From positions 248,001 through 312,000 of the forward strand of contig NZ_QZEY01000007.1 of NCBI RefSeq assembly GCF_003594875.1: a stretch of DNA of 64,000 bases, read 5' to 3'. The stretch is from Bailinhaonella thermotolerans. GTDB lineage: Bacteria; Actinomycetota; Actinomycetes; Streptosporangiales; Streptosporangiaceae. Positions 7,328 through 16,123 of this stretch are shown here, piece after piece; positions within the stretch are counted from its first letter, which is position 1, and each line of letters opens with the position of its first letter. A program made the translations under genes and the position numbers. The notes beneath the pieces were generated by a model. It was not told where the DNA came from, made no database searches, and saw only the letters and a list, made by a program, of their open reading frames with translations.

Positions 7328-8620
7328 TCAGGCCCGGGTGGCCGGCTCCGAGGTCGCCGGGGCGGCCTGGCCGGAAGCCTGGTCCGTGGTCTGGTCGAGG
7401 CGGTATTCCTGGAGGTTGTCGGCGAGGCGGACGGCGACCTCCTCGGCGTCGAGGCGCTTCTCCATCTTGCGCAGGTCCTCGATCTTGGCCTTGGTCTCGG
7501 CGCGGCGCGGCGCGAGGAGGCTGCAGCAGTCCTCGTCGGGCAGCTCGGAGATCGCCAGCGTGCGGATGCGGCGGGCCTCGGCCATGATCTCGGTCTTGTC
7601 CATGCCGATCAGCGGGCGCAGCACCGGGATGTCCACCGCGTCGTCCTGGGCGGTGATGTTGGTCAGCGTCTGCGACGCCACCTGGCCCAGCGAGTCGCCG
7701 GTGATCAGTGCGCCGGCGCCGAGGCGGCGGGCGACCTCCTCGCCGGTCTTGAGCATGATGCGGCGCTGCGCCATCACCTGCAGGCGATCCTCGCCGGAGG
7801 ACTTGATCTGCTGCTGCGTCTTGCCGAACGGCACCACGAACAGGCGCGAGCCGCCCTGGAACCGGTCGAGCTCGCGGACGAGTCCGTACGCCTTGTAGAT
7901 CGACTCGGCGGTGGTGAACGGGATGCCGGAGAAGTGCAGGAAGTCCACCTTGAGGCCGCGGCGCATCATGCGGTAGGCGGCGACCGGCGAGTCGATGCCG
8001 CCGGACATGAGCACGAGGGCCCGGCCGCTCATGCCGACCGGCAGGCCGCCCTGGCCGGGGATGCCGTCGGTGAAGACGAAGACCTCGCTCTGGTCCACCT
8101 CGACGTGGACGGTCAGCTCGGGGTCCTTCAGCCGCACGGGCAGGCCGTAGGTGTCGTGGATGGTGCCGCCGACCAGCCGGTCCAGCTCCATGGACGTCAG
8201 CGGGAACCGCTTGTCACGGCGGCGGGACCGCACGGCGAACGTCGCCCCGCGGGCCACCTCGGGCCGCCCGGCGACCAGCTCGACGGCGGCGGCGACGACG
8301 GCCTCCGGCTCCTTGGCGACCCGCCAGGCGCGGTGCACCCACACCAGGCCCATCACGTCGGCGGCGCGCTCGGCGACCTGGTCGGCCTGCTCCACGGTCG
8401 AGCCGTCGGGCAGCCGCAGCACGATCACGCCCGAGCGCTGCTTGATCTCGACCTTGAAGTCCAGGCCCCTCATCGCGGCGCGGATGTTGTTCTGGAGCCG
8501 GCGCTCGAAGATCTCGCGGTTCTTGCCCTTGAGCACGACCTCGCCGAGCTTGAGCAGCACGCAGGGCTCGCCCAGGACGCTCCTGGGGGCGGTCTCGACG
8601 GCCGCTGTCTCGATGGACAT
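7328..8620 (-). CDS. thiI: tRNA 4-thiouridine synthase / thiamine sulfur transferase ThiI
   Basis: ThiI adenylates U8 of tRNA and transfers sulfur to form 4-thiouridine. The protein has 430 residues. The N-terminal ferredoxin-like domain (LGEVVLKGKNREIFERRL) and THUMP domain span about residues 20-190. The PP-loop ATP pyrophosphatase follows with SGGIDSPVA, FHFSG-like LHFSGIPFT, LITGDSLGQVASQTL and PLIGMDKTEI. A short tail rich in Ala, Thr and Gln replaces the C-terminal rhodanese domain of E. coli ThiI, so persulfide must come from a partner or from internal Cys such as EDCCSLL. A NifS/TusA pair near 62.3-63.7 kb is a plausible sulfur source, but this link is inferred. Confidence 0.92.
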   Translation of the reverse strand: MSIETAAVETAPRSVLGEPCVLLKLGEVVLKGKNREIFERRLQNNIRAAMRGLDFKVEIKQRSGVIVLRLPDGSTVEQADQVAERAADVMGLVWVHRAWRVAKEPEAVVAAAVELVAGRPEVARGATFAVRSRRRDKRFPLTSMELDRLVGGTIHDTYGLPVRLKDPELTVHVEVDQSEVFVFTDGIPGQGGLPVGMSGRALVLMSGGIDSPVAAYRMMRRGLKVDFLHFSGIPFTTAESIYKAYGLVRELDRFQGGSRLFVVPFGKTQQQIKSSGEDRLQVMAQRRIMLKTGEEVARRLGAGALITGDSLGQVASQTLTNITAQDDAVDIPVLRPLIGMDKTEIMAEARRIRTLAISELPDEDCCSLLAPRRAETKAKIEDLRKMEKRLDAEEVAVRLADNLQEYRLDQTTDQASGQAAPATSEPATRA

Positions 8621-8749
8621 GGTGCTTCCTCCGGGCGCTGGGGGTGGACCTTCTCAATTTAGTGGACTCCACGACCTCAGGTTTCCGGGCGATTCTCACA
8701 AGGAACGACAAAGACGACGATTCCTCGGGGGCTGACCCTCGGAGAAGCC

Positions 8750-10111
8750 ATGCCCGCCCAGGGTTCGCCGGCACGCGCGTGCGCCCTCATGCTCGCCGCC
8801 TCGCTCGTGCTCGCCGCGCCCGCGTTCGCCCGCCCGGCCCGTGGGTCCCCCATCCCCAACGCCTCCTCCTCCCGATCCGATTCCGCGCTCCCCGGTCCCG
8901 CGCTCCCCGGTCCCGGCCTCGCCGGTTCCGCGCTTCCCGGTCCCGGCCTCGCCGGTTCCGCGCTCCCCGGTTCCGGGCGTCCTTCGTCCGCCGGCCGGGC
9001 CCCGGGCCTGCCCGCCGCGGCGTGCGCGGTCTTCGGCCCCCTGGCGTACGGCGGGTGCCCCGGCCCGCGGATGTGCCCGGCGCACGGCGGATGCGCGGCG
9101 GAGGGGCCGCCCCGGCCCGCGCGGACCGCCGCGCCGCGGGAGTTCACGGTGGTGGCCACCGGCGACGTGCTGGTCCACGGCACCGTCGCCGAGCAGGCCC
9201 GCCGCGACGCCGGCGGCCGGGGGCGGGACTTCCGCCCGATGTTCGCCGCGATCCGTCCCCTCGTCGAGCGCGCCGACCTGGCCGTCTGCCACCTGGAGAC
9301 CCCCGTGGCGCCGCTGGGCGGGCCGTACCGGGGGTACCCGCTGTTCAGCGTCCCGCCGCAGGTGGTCCGGGCCCTCGCCGACACCGGTTACGACACCTGC
9401 TCCACCGCCTCCAACCACACGCTGGACCAGGGCGAGGCGGGCGTCCGCCGTACCCTCGCGGCCCTGGACCGGGCGGGGCTGCGGCACGCGGGCTCGGCCC
9501 GGTCCCGCGCCGAGGCGGCCGCCCCCACGATCCTCGACGTGCGCGGGGCCCGGGTGGCGCACCTGTCCTTCACCTACGGCTTCAACGGCATCCCCCGGCC
9601 GCCCGGCAAGAAGTGGATCGCGAACCTCCTCACGGCGGACGCCGTGCTGGGAGCGGCCCGCCGTGCCCGCGAGGCGGGGGCCGAGGTGGTGATCGCCAGC
9701 CTCCACTGGGGCGAGGAGTACCGGCACCGGCCGAGCCCCTCCCAGGTCCGCCTGGCCCGCGAGATCCTCCGCGGCGACGAGGTGGACCTCATCATCGGCC
9801 ACCACGCCCACGTGGTGCAGCCCTTCGACCGCGTCCACGGCAACTGGGTCGCCTACGGCCTCGGCAACCTCCTCGCCAACCAGGGCGCCGACGCCGGCCC
9901 CAAACACGAGAGCGCCCTCGCCCACTTCACCTTCGAGCGGAGAGCCGGCGCGTGGCGAGTGACGAAAGCCCAGTTCACCCCCCTCCTCATAAGAACCACC
10001 CCCCGAATCCGAATCCACCCCGACCCCCCGGGCCACCCCTCCCACCGCACCACCCGCATCATCCGCAGCCAAGGAGAACCCGTCCCCCGAACCCCCACCC
10101 CCGACTTCTGA
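8750..10111 (+). CDS. Secreted CapA-family (poly-gamma-glutamate synthesis-like) phosphoesterase
   Basis: The protein has 453 residues; ATG 8750 follows GGAGAA. A signal peptide is evident (ALMLAASLVLAAPAFA, cleavage near residue 27). A low-complexity segment of LPGPGLAGSA units (about 45-80) is followed by the CapA metallophosphoesterase-like domain (about 130-400): ATGDVLVHG, CHLETPVAP, TASNHTLDQGEAG, ASLHWGEEYRHRPS, IIGHHAHVVQPFDR and YGLGNLLANQ. CapA proteins are tied to anchoring or release of poly-gamma-glutamate, but most actinobacterial members stand alone, as here, with no capBC genes nearby. The C terminus is rich in Pro, His and Arg. Confidence 0.88.
   Translation: MPAQGSPARACALMLAASLVLAAPAFARPARGSPIPNASSSRSDSALPGPALPGPGLAGSALPGPGLAGSALPGSGRPSSAGRAPGLPAAACAVFGPLAYGGCPGPRMCPAHGGCAAEGPPRPARTAAPREFTVVATGDVLVHGTVAEQARRDAGGRGRDFRPMFAAIRPLVERADLAVCHLETPVAPLGGPYRGYPLFSVPPQVVRALADTGYDTCSTASNHTLDQGEAGVRRTLAALDRAGLRHAGSARSRAEAAAPTILDVRGARVAHLSFTYGFNGIPRPPGKKWIANLLTADAVLGAARRAREAGAEVVIASLHWGEEYRHRPSPSQVRLAREILRGDEVDLIIGHHAHVVQPFDRVHGNWVAYGLGNLLANQGADAGPKHESALAHFTFERRAGAWRVTKAQFTPLLIRTTPRIRIHPDPPGHPSHRTTRIIRSQGEPVPRTPTPDF
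8881..8976 (+). repeat. 30-bp in-frame repeat inside the CapA linker
   Basis: A 30-bp unit occurs at 8896-8925 and 8926-8955 with partial copies on both sides (8881-8895 and 8956-8976). It encodes the decapeptide SALPGPGLAG. Copy number is a multiple of codons, so expansion or contraction changes linker length without a frameshift. Confidence 0.8.
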
Positions 10112-10260
10112 TCCGGTGAGAACAAGCGCTGAGAAACCCACCACCGCCCACTTCACGAAAATTCACGCCATTCGTTCTTCCATGCCCGGTACGCCCAGGG
10201 GCCAGGGCGACATCGGCGAGCGAAGCGGGCCGTGGTGAGGCGGGGGCGGGGTGGGTGGGG

Positions 10261-10986
10261 TCAGGGGGTGGGGGGTGGGGGGTTGAGGTCGGTGGTCAGT
10301 TCGGCGGCGGTGGCGAGTTCCTTGGCCAGGGCGCGGCGGTCGGCGGGGGTCAGGTCGAGGGACTCGGCCTCGGACAGGAGGGCGGCGGCGGTGGTGTGGT
10401 CGCCGGTGCGGAAGCGGAGTTCGGCGAGGTAGACGAGGGCGGGGAGGCGCTGGGCCGCGGGGGCGTCGGCGTGGCGGGCCAGGCCGGTCTCCAGCATGCG
10501 GATGCCGGCGTGCTCGTCGCCGTGGGAGTCGGCCTGGCGGGCGGCGGCGGCCACCACGCGCGCCAGGCGGCCCTCCTCGGGGCTCGGCTCGTCGGCGTCC
10601 TCCTTGTAGCGGCTGATCCGCACCCAGTTGCCGCCCGGGTCCACCACCATGAACCCGCCCGCCGTGCCCTGCATGCGCCGGGGGCGGGTCATGCGCGGGA
10701 TCCCGGACACCGGGATCTTGCCGTACGCCGCCCGCAGCCCGGCCGCGAACGACGCGTGCAGCGCCTCCGTGTCCGGGACGAGCACGATCACGTTGCCCAG
10801 GGACTGGGTGGGGTCGAACTCCGGGAGGCCGAAGAAGTGCAGTTCGATGCCCTCGCGGACGACCGCGGCGTAGGGGTTGGGGCGTTCCTGGCGGTAGGTG
10901 ACGTCGAAGCCGAGCGCCATGTAGAACGGCAGGACGTCGTCGAGGTGGCGGCAGGGCAGGCACGGTATGACGGTCTCGCTGCGCAT
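10261..10986 (-). CDS. VOC/glyoxalase-fold protein with TPR-like C-terminal part
   Basis: This is a 241-residue protein. Residues 1-125 form a glyoxalase/bleomycin-resistance (VOC) fold: CLPCRHLDDVLPFYMALGFDV, ELHFFG and the closing strand GGFMVVDPGGNWVRISR. Residues 140-230 contain Ala/Leu-rich helices resembling two TPR units (LVYLAELRFRTGDHTTAAALL). Bleomycin-resistance-type members bind rather than degrade drugs; no enzyme function can be assigned. The start ATG 10986 has no ribosome site but a TACGAT box 6 bases upstream, suggesting a leaderless mRNA. It is divergent from a TetR-family regulator, which probably controls it. Confidence 0.75.
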   Translation of the reverse strand: MRSETVIPCLPCRHLDDVLPFYMALGFDVTYRQERPNPYAAVVREGIELHFFGLPEFDPTQSLGNVIVLVPDTEALHASFAAGLRAAYGKIPVSGIPRMTRPRRMQGTAGGFMVVDPGGNWVRISRYKEDADEPSPEEGRLARVVAAAARQADSHGDEHAGIRMLETGLARHADAPAAQRLPALVYLAELRFRTGDHTTAAALLSEAESLDLTPADRRALAKELATAAELTTDLNPPPPTP

Positions 10987-10992
10987 GAAAAC

Positions 10993-10998
10993 ATCGTA
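10993..10998 (-). promoter_or_regulatory. TAnnnT box for leaderless VOC gene
   Basis: Minus-strand TACGAT is separated from ATG 10986 by the six bases GTTTTC. This spacing would place the transcription start at the start codon. The shared 45-bp spacer with the TetR gene must hold both promoters and any operator; no clean palindrome was found in it. Confidence 0.45.
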
Positions 10999-11031
10999 CG
11001 GTGTTCGGAGTATTTTGGCGGAGGATTCTGG

Positions 11032-11793
11032 ATGGAATACGCGGGACGGGGCGACCCCGCACGCACTATGGCGCTGCTGTGGGACGGGCTGCCCGCCCCC
11101 CGGCGCGGCCCGCGGCAGCGGCTGGAGCTGAGCCGCGTCGTGGACGCCGCCATCGCCCAGGCCGACCGCGCCGGTCCGGCGGCCCTGTCGATGCGGGCGC
11201 TGGCCCAGGAGCTCGGCGTCGGCACCGCGTCGTTGTACACGTACGTGCCGGGCAAGGCCGAGCTGCTGGAGCTCATGGTGGAGCGCGTCGCGGGGACGCT
11301 GCCGCCGCCCGACGCCTCGCGCGGCTGGCGGGCCGGGCTGCGTGAGGTGGCCGCAGGGGACCTGGCGGCGTACCGCGCCCATCCCTGGCTGCTGCAGGTG
11401 TCCACGTCCCGGACCGTGTTCGGCCCGAACGTCCTGGCCCGGTACGAGGCCACGCTGGCGCTGCTCGACGGGCACGGGCTGGCCCCCGCCCACATCGTCG
11501 GCTGCGTCGCCGCCGTGGAGTCCTACACCCGGGGCGCGGCGTCGGCGGTCGTCGAGGCCGAGCGGGCCCCCGACGCGACCGGGAGCAGCGACGAGGAGTG
11601 GTGGGAGGGGCGGGTGCCGTTCCTGGAAGAGCGGATGGACGGGCGTTACCCGCTGTTCGCCGCGCTGGAGGAGGCGGGGGCGTTCGCCGTGTCGGACACG
11701 GCGCTGCCGTACACGGTGCAGCGGGCGCTGGACCGCTTCGACTTCGGCCTCGACCTGGTCCTCGACGCCGTCGCCGCGCGCATGACGTCCTGA
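11032..11793 (+). CDS. TetR/AcrR-family regulator (TetR_C class)
   Basis: The regulator has 253 residues from ATG 11032, with GGAGG seven bases upstream. The helix-turn-helix covers about residues 30-77 (LSRVVDAAIAQADRAG, then LSMRALAQELGVGTASLYTYVPGKAELLELM). The rest resembles the ligand-binding, dimerising domain of tetracycline-repressor-type proteins. The divergent VOC gene is the obvious target, and drug or aromatic-metabolite induction is possible. No ligand can be named from the sequence. Confidence 0.85.
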   Translation: MEYAGRGDPARTMALLWDGLPAPRRGPRQRLELSRVVDAAIAQADRAGPAALSMRALAQELGVGTASLYTYVPGKAELLELMVERVAGTLPPPDASRGWRAGLREVAAGDLAAYRAHPWLLQVSTSRTVFGPNVLARYEATLALLDGHGLAPAHIVGCVAAVESYTRGAASAVVEAERAPDATGSSDEEWWEGRVPFLEERMDGRYPLFAALEEAGAFAVSDTALPYTVQRALDRFDFGLDLVLDAVAARMTS

Positions 11794-11796
11794 GGG

Positions 11797-12351
11797 TCAG
11801 TCGCTCTCGATGACCGGGACCTCGGGGGCGAAGGTCGCCACGGCCACCTCGAGGCGGTGGCGGTCCAGGCGCCACCCGCTGACGGGCCGGCTGGCGTTGA
11901 CGATGTCGGCGGGGACGTCGGGGGCGAGGCGGGTGGCCACGCGGACGCCCCGGGGCTTGGGCAGCGGGGGCAGGCCGTCGGCGCGCCAGAGGCCGATCCG
12001 GGAGAAGCGGGGTCCCACCGGGAGCTCGTTCTGCCAGAGGACGATGGCGTGGATCTCCGGCCAGGGGACGGCGGCCGTGCGGGGGCGGAGGGTGGAGCTG
12101 CCCAGCGTGACCCCGGTGGCGTCGACGCGGAGGGCGACGCGGCGGGTGGCCATCGCGACGAGCAGCGGGGCGCCGGGGATCGCCAGCAGCAGCAGGACGG
12201 CGATCCCGAGCGCGAGGGTGACCGCGAAGGTCACCAGCAGGAACAGCGCGGCCACGAGCGCCAGCGTGACCACGGCGGGCCGGGTGAACCGGTAGTGCTC
12301 CTCATAGGCACCTGACACGCCCCGGGGGTTTCCCCGCTTCGGCCGATTCAT
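11797..12351 (-). CDS. PH-like domain membrane protein, function unknown
   Basis: This 184-residue protein has two closely spaced hydrophobic helices (about 27-75: VVTLALVAALFLLVTFAVTL and the following segment). A bacterial pleckstrin-homology-like beta region follows (VALRVDATGVTLGSSTLRP, AVPWPEIHAIVLW). It is probably anchored in the membrane with the PH-like part in the cytoplasm. ATG 12351 follows GGAG. It lies tail to tail with the TetR gene, 3 bases apart, and downstream of pfkA across 177 bases that contain several GTACGG palindromes. Confidence 0.6.
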   Translation of the reverse strand: MNRPKRGNPRGVSGAYEEHYRFTRPAVVTLALVAALFLLVTFAVTLALGIAVLLLLAIPGAPLLVAMATRRVALRVDATGVTLGSSTLRPRTAAVPWPEIHAIVLWQNELPVGPRFSRIGLWRADGLPPLPKPRGVRVATRLAPDVPADIVNASRPVSGWRLDRHRLEVAVATFAPEVPVIESD

Positions 12352-12528
12352 GCCGCTCCGGCGCCACCGGGTTTCCCGAGTTCCCGAACCCGGCGCCCCG
12401 CCCCCGCCGTACGGCCGCCGACCGTCCCCGCCGTACTGTCCGGCGGCGGAGACGCGCGGCAGGCCGTACGGCGTGATCGCCCGCCCCGGCGGACGCGGCG
12501 GAACGGGCGATCCGCGAGGCCGGCGGGG

Positions 12529-13554
12529 TCAGCCGAAGAAGACCTCGGCCTCCTCGTAGCGCTCGTAGGGGACGGTCTTGAGCTCGGCGGTGGCCTCGGC
12601 GAGGCCGACCCTGACGATGTCGGTGCCGCGGAGGGCGACCATCGTGCCGAAGTCGCCGTCGTGGGCGGCGTCGATGGCGTGCAGGCCGAACCGGGTGGCG
12701 AGCACGCGGTCGAAGGCGGTCGGGGTGCCGCCGCGCTGGATGTGGCCGAGGACGGTGAAGCGGGCCTCCTTGCCGGTGCGCCGCTCGACCTCGTCGGCGA
12801 GGCGCTGGCCGATGCCGCCCAGGCGGACGTGCCCGAAGGCGTCGCGGCCCTGGTCCTGCACCTCCATCTGGCCCTCCAGCGGGTGGGCGCCCTCGGCGAC
12901 GACCACGATGGGGGCGTAGCGGGTCTCGAAGCGCTTCTCGATGTAGTGGACGACCCTGTCGATGTCGAACGGCTTCTCCGGGATGAGGATGCAGTTGGCG
13001 CCCGCGGCCATCCCGGCGTGCAGGGCGATCCAGCCGGCGTGGCGGCCCATCACCTCGACGATCAGCGTGCGGTGGTGGGACTCGGCCGTGGTGTGGAGGC
13101 GGTCGATGGCCTCCATGGCGATGTTGACGGCCGTGTCGAAGCCGAAGGTGTAGTCGGTGGCGTTGAGGTCGTTGTCGATCGTCTTGGGCACGCCGACCAC
13201 CGAGACGCCCTCGTCGTACAGCCGGCGGGCGACGCCGAGGGTGTCCTCGCCGCCGATCGCGATGAGCGCGTCCACGCCCTCCTTGCGGAGGTTCTCCTTG
13301 ATGCGCTCGACCCCGTCGTCCAGCTTGAGCGGGTTCGTCCGGGAGGAGCCGAGGATGGTGCCGCCGCGCGGGAGGATGCCGCGCACGGCGGCGACGTCGA
13401 GCTGCTGCGTGTCGCACTCCAGGGGCCCGCGCCAGCCGTCGCGGAATCCGACGAACTCGTGCCCGTATTCGCCCACCCCCTTCCGGACGACCGCCCGGAT
13501 GACGGCGTTGAGACCGGGGCAGTCGCCGCCCCCCGTGAGCACTCCGATTCGCAT
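12529..13554 (-). CDS. pfkA: 6-phosphofructokinase
   Basis: This glycolytic kinase phosphorylates fructose 6-phosphate. It has 341 residues from ATG 13554, preceded by GAGGGAA. Motifs include MRIGVLTGGGDCPGLN, ILGSSRTNP, IGGEDTLGVA, PKTIDNDL, EVMGRHAGW, EGAHP and GHIQRGG. The nucleotide-site segment reads GGEDT, where classic ATP enzymes have GGDGS and pyrophosphate enzymes GGDDT. This acidic form is typical of actinobacterial group III enzymes, some of which use ATP and others pyrophosphate. The phosphoryl donor therefore cannot be settled by eye. A DasR-like palindrome lies 80 bases upstream. Confidence 0.95.
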   Translation of the reverse strand: MRIGVLTGGGDCPGLNAVIRAVVRKGVGEYGHEFVGFRDGWRGPLECDTQQLDVAAVRGILPRGGTILGSSRTNPLKLDDGVERIKENLRKEGVDALIAIGGEDTLGVARRLYDEGVSVVGVPKTIDNDLNATDYTFGFDTAVNIAMEAIDRLHTTAESHHRTLIVEVMGRHAGWIALHAGMAAGANCILIPEKPFDIDRVVHYIEKRFETRYAPIVVVAEGAHPLEGQMEVQDQGRDAFGHVRLGGIGQRLADEVERRTGKEARFTVLGHIQRGGTPTAFDRVLATRFGLHAIDAAHDGDFGTMVALRGTDIVRVGLAEATAELKTVPYERYEEAEVFFG

Positions 13555-13634
13555 GGCGCGTTCCCTCCACCTGATTGGCGCGACGGGCCAGACTGGTAAC
13601 CGCTCGCCTCGATTCTGCCCAAGCGCCGAGCCAT

Positions 13635-13646
13635 TGGTCTAGACCA
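13635..13646. promoter_or_regulatory. DasR-like (dre) operator between pfkA and glpK
   Basis: The perfect 12-bp palindrome TGGTCTAGACCA matches the core of the DasR-responsive element (published consensus ACTGGTCTAGACCACT). With the flanks ATTGGTCTAGACCATC, 13 of 16 positions agree. It lies 80 bases before pfkA and 132 before glpK. DasR is the GntR-family regulator of N-acetylglucosamine use in Streptomyces and relatives, so this site would tie aminosugar status to glycolysis or glycerol use. Confidence 0.7.
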
Positions 13647-13778
13647 TCTGGAAAGTGTCCCCGCGTGAATGCGCGGGCCGAATCGCGGTGCGTGATCATC
13701 CGTGGGAAACGAGGCAGAATTTCCGGTTAACTGCGGAAAAATCAGTCAATAGATGCTTTTCGGGAAAGGAGTGCGGGG

Positions 13779-15257
13779 ATGGGCGTACTGGCGATCGACG
13801 CCGGGACGACGGGCGTCACCGCCCTGGTCGTGACCGAGGACGGGCGGGTCGCCTCGCGGGGCTATCGCGAGTTCCCCCAGCACTTCCCGAGGCCGGGCTG
13901 GGTCGAGCACGTCCCCGAGGAGATCTGGCAGGCCACCCTCGCGGCGTGCCGCCACGCCCTCGACGGGACGGCGGAGACCCCCACGGCGGTCGGCATCACC
14001 AACCAGCGCGAGACCGCCGTCCTGTGGGACCGCCGCACCCTCGCCGCGCCCCGCCCGGCGATCGTCTGGCAGGACCGCCGCACGTCCGGCGTCTGCGACC
14101 GGCTGCGCGAGGCGGGCGCCGAGGAGCGCGTGTCCGAGGTGACCGGCCTCCGCCTCGACCCCTACTTCACCGGGACCAAGCTCACCTGGCTCGCCGAGAA
14201 CGACGAGCGCGCCTGGGAGGGCGTGCGCCAGGGGCGGGTGGTCGCCGGGACCGTGGACGCCTACCTGGTCGCGCGGCTCACCGGCGGCGCCCGCCACGTC
14301 ACCGACGCGACCAACGCCTCCCGCACGCTGCTGTTCGACCTGGCGCGGGGCGAGTGGTCGGCGGAGATGTGCGAGCTGTTCGGCGTCCCCGCCGGGGCGC
14401 TGCCCGAGGTCGTGCCGTCGTACGGCGAGGTCGGCCGCACCGACCCGGACGCGTTCCTCGGCCTGGACCTGCCCATCGCGGGGATCGCCGGGGACCAGCA
14501 GGCGGCGCTGTTCGGCCAGACCTGCTTCTCCCCCGGCGACGTCAAGTGCACGTACGGCACGGGCTCGTTCGTCCTCATCAACACCGGCCCCAAGCTGGTC
14601 CGGTCGAACGCCGGGCTGCTCACGACCGTCGCGTGGCAGACCCCGTCGGGCGAGCTGACGTACGCGCTGGAGGGCTCGATCTTCGTCACCGGCGCCGCGC
14701 TCCAGTGGCTGCGCGACGGCCTCGGCATCATCGACGCCGCGCCCGCGTCCCAGGCGATCGCCTCCTCGGTCCCCGACACGGGCGGCGTCGTCTTCGTCCC
14801 CGCGCTGACCGGGCTGGGCGCGCCGCACTGGGACCCCGACGCCCGAGGCACGATCCTCGGCATCACCCGCGGCACGACCTACGCCCACCTGGTCCGCGCC
14901 GCGCTGGAGGCCATCGCGTTCGAGGTCCGCGACGTGGTCGAGGTGATGACCGGGGAGGCCGGGCTCGCGGTGCCCGCGCTCAAGGCCGACGGCGGCGCCT
15001 CCGCCAACGACCTCCTCATGGCGATGCAGGCCGACCAGCTCGGCGTCCCCGTGGACCGGCCGGTCGTGCAGGAGACCACCGCCCTGGGCGCCGCCTTCCT
15101 GGCCGGCCTCGGCACCGGCCTGTGGACCAGCCCGGACGACCTCCGCCAGACCTGGACCCTGGACCGCCGCTTCGAGCCGGGCCCCCCGGACCCGAAGGCG
15201 TACCCCCGGTGGCGCGAGGCGGTCACGAGGGCCCGGGGCTGGGCCAGGCTCACCTGA
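13779..15257 (+). CDS. glpK: Glycerol kinase
   Basis: The enzyme has 492 residues from ATG 13779, with AAAGGAG ten bases upstream. It phosphorylates glycerol to sn-glycerol 3-phosphate. FGGY-kinase landmarks are present: IDAGTTGVTALV phosphate loop, QHFPRPGWVEH, GITNQRETAVLWDR, WQDRRT, DATNASRT, AGIAGDQQAALFGQ, KCTYGTGSFVLINTG and ADGGASAND. No glpF or glpD is adjacent. Two inverted repeats lie upstream (the dre-like site and CCCGCG/CGCGGG at 13660-13677). GTACGG-palindrome DNA (15,285-15,350) fills the 113-bp spacer after it. Confidence 0.95.
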   Translation: MGVLAIDAGTTGVTALVVTEDGRVASRGYREFPQHFPRPGWVEHVPEEIWQATLAACRHALDGTAETPTAVGITNQRETAVLWDRRTLAAPRPAIVWQDRRTSGVCDRLREAGAEERVSEVTGLRLDPYFTGTKLTWLAENDERAWEGVRQGRVVAGTVDAYLVARLTGGARHVTDATNASRTLLFDLARGEWSAEMCELFGVPAGALPEVVPSYGEVGRTDPDAFLGLDLPIAGIAGDQQAALFGQTCFSPGDVKCTYGTGSFVLINTGPKLVRSNAGLLTTVAWQTPSGELTYALEGSIFVTGAALQWLRDGLGIIDAAPASQAIASSVPDTGGVVFVPALTGLGAPHWDPDARGTILGITRGTTYAHLVRAALEAIAFEVRDVVEVMTGEAGLAVPALKADGGASANDLLMAMQADQLGVPVDRPVVQETTALGAAFLAGLGTGLWTSPDDLRQTWTLDRRFEPGPPDPKAYPRWREAVTRARGWARLT

Positions 15258-15370
15258 CCCGGCCGGACCCCGCTCACGCCGTACGGCGGGCGAGGCCCCG
15301 CTCACGCGATACGGCCTGCGGCGGCTCGCTCACGCCGTACGGCGGCGCGGTGTTCCGCCGGGCGGAACGA

Positions 15371-16117
15371 TCACGGGCGGGGGCGGGTCAGGGATCGGGA
15401 CAGCCCGAGGGCCGCGGTCTTGACCGCGGGGGCCAGCCGCGCCGGGGTGAAGCGGGACGTGGGGACGGCCACCGACAGCGCGGCCACCGCCAGGCCGCTG
15501 ACCAGGACCGGCGCGGCGATGCAGCTCACGCCGGGCTGGGCCTCCTCCTGGTCGTAGGCCAGGCCGGAGGCCTGGATCTGCCCGATGACCTCGGCGAACC
15601 GCCGGGGGTCGGTGATCGAGTGGGGGGACAGGCGGCGCAGCGGGCGGGACAGCACCTCGTCCATGACCTCCTGCGGGGAGAAGGCGAGCAGGGCCTTGCC
15701 GACGCCCGTGGCGGACAGCGGGAGGCGGCCGCCGATCCGGGACGGGAGGTCGATGGCCGTGTGGGCCCGGATCTTCTCGACGTAGACCACGTCGAGCCCG
15801 TCGCGGACGCCCAGGTGGATGGTCTCGTGGGTGGCCTCGAACAGGTCGTGCATGTGGGGCAGGGCCGTCTCGCGCAGGTCACGCTGCACCGGCACCATCG
15901 AGCCCAGCTCGAAGAGCTTGCGGCCCAGGTGGAAGCCGTCCTCGCCGCGCTCGATGACGCCGGCCTCGACGAGTTCGCCGGTCAGCCGGTGCACGGTGGT
16001 CTTCGGCAGGCCGGAGCGGCGCACCAGGTCCGTCAGGCGGCAGGGCCCGCCGGTCGGGCGGAAGGCCTCGACCACGAGCCACGCCTTGCCGATGACCGAG
16101 ATCTCGTTCCGTGACAT
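15371..16117 (-). CDS. IclR-family regulator of the aminomuconate operon
   Basis: The regulator has 248 residues. The winged helix-turn-helix is at about 8-70 (LTDLVRRSGLPKTTVHRLTGELVEAG). The IclR effector domain follows, with ETIHLGVRDGLDVVYVEKI and LPLSATGVGKALLAF and GVSCIAAPV. It is divergent from the catabolic operon and is its likely regulator; the effector is probably an aromatic or muconate intermediate. ATG 16117 has no ribosome site, so translation may be leaderless. A perfect inverted repeat covers the start codon, consistent with autorepression. Confidence 0.88.
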   Translation of the reverse strand: MSRNEISVIGKAWLVVEAFRPTGGPCRLTDLVRRSGLPKTTVHRLTGELVEAGVIERGEDGFHLGRKLFELGSMVPVQRDLRETALPHMHDLFEATHETIHLGVRDGLDVVYVEKIRAHTAIDLPSRIGGRLPLSATGVGKALLAFSPQEVMDEVLSRPLRRLSPHSITDPRRFAEVIGQIQASGLAYDQEEAQPGVSCIAAPVLVSGLAVAALSVAVPTSRFTPARLAPAVKTAALGLSRSLTRPRP

Positions 16118-16123
16118 GGAACG
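16105..16123. promoter_or_regulatory. Inverted repeat over the iclR start (operator candidate)
   Basis: CGTTCC (16105-16110) and GGAACG (16118-16123) are perfect inverted arms around a 7-base spacer that contains the regulator's start codon. The 46-bp divergent spacer to the aldehyde dehydrogenase makes this the natural control point for both directions. Confidence 0.55.

Noticed and set aside
8881-8976. CRISPR array
   Set aside because: The 30-bp repeats are directly adjacent, without spacers, and encode an in-frame linker.
10987-11031. Clear TetR palindrome in the VOC/TetR spacer
   Set aside because: Only short imperfect symmetry (TAC...GTA) was found, below what would support an operator.
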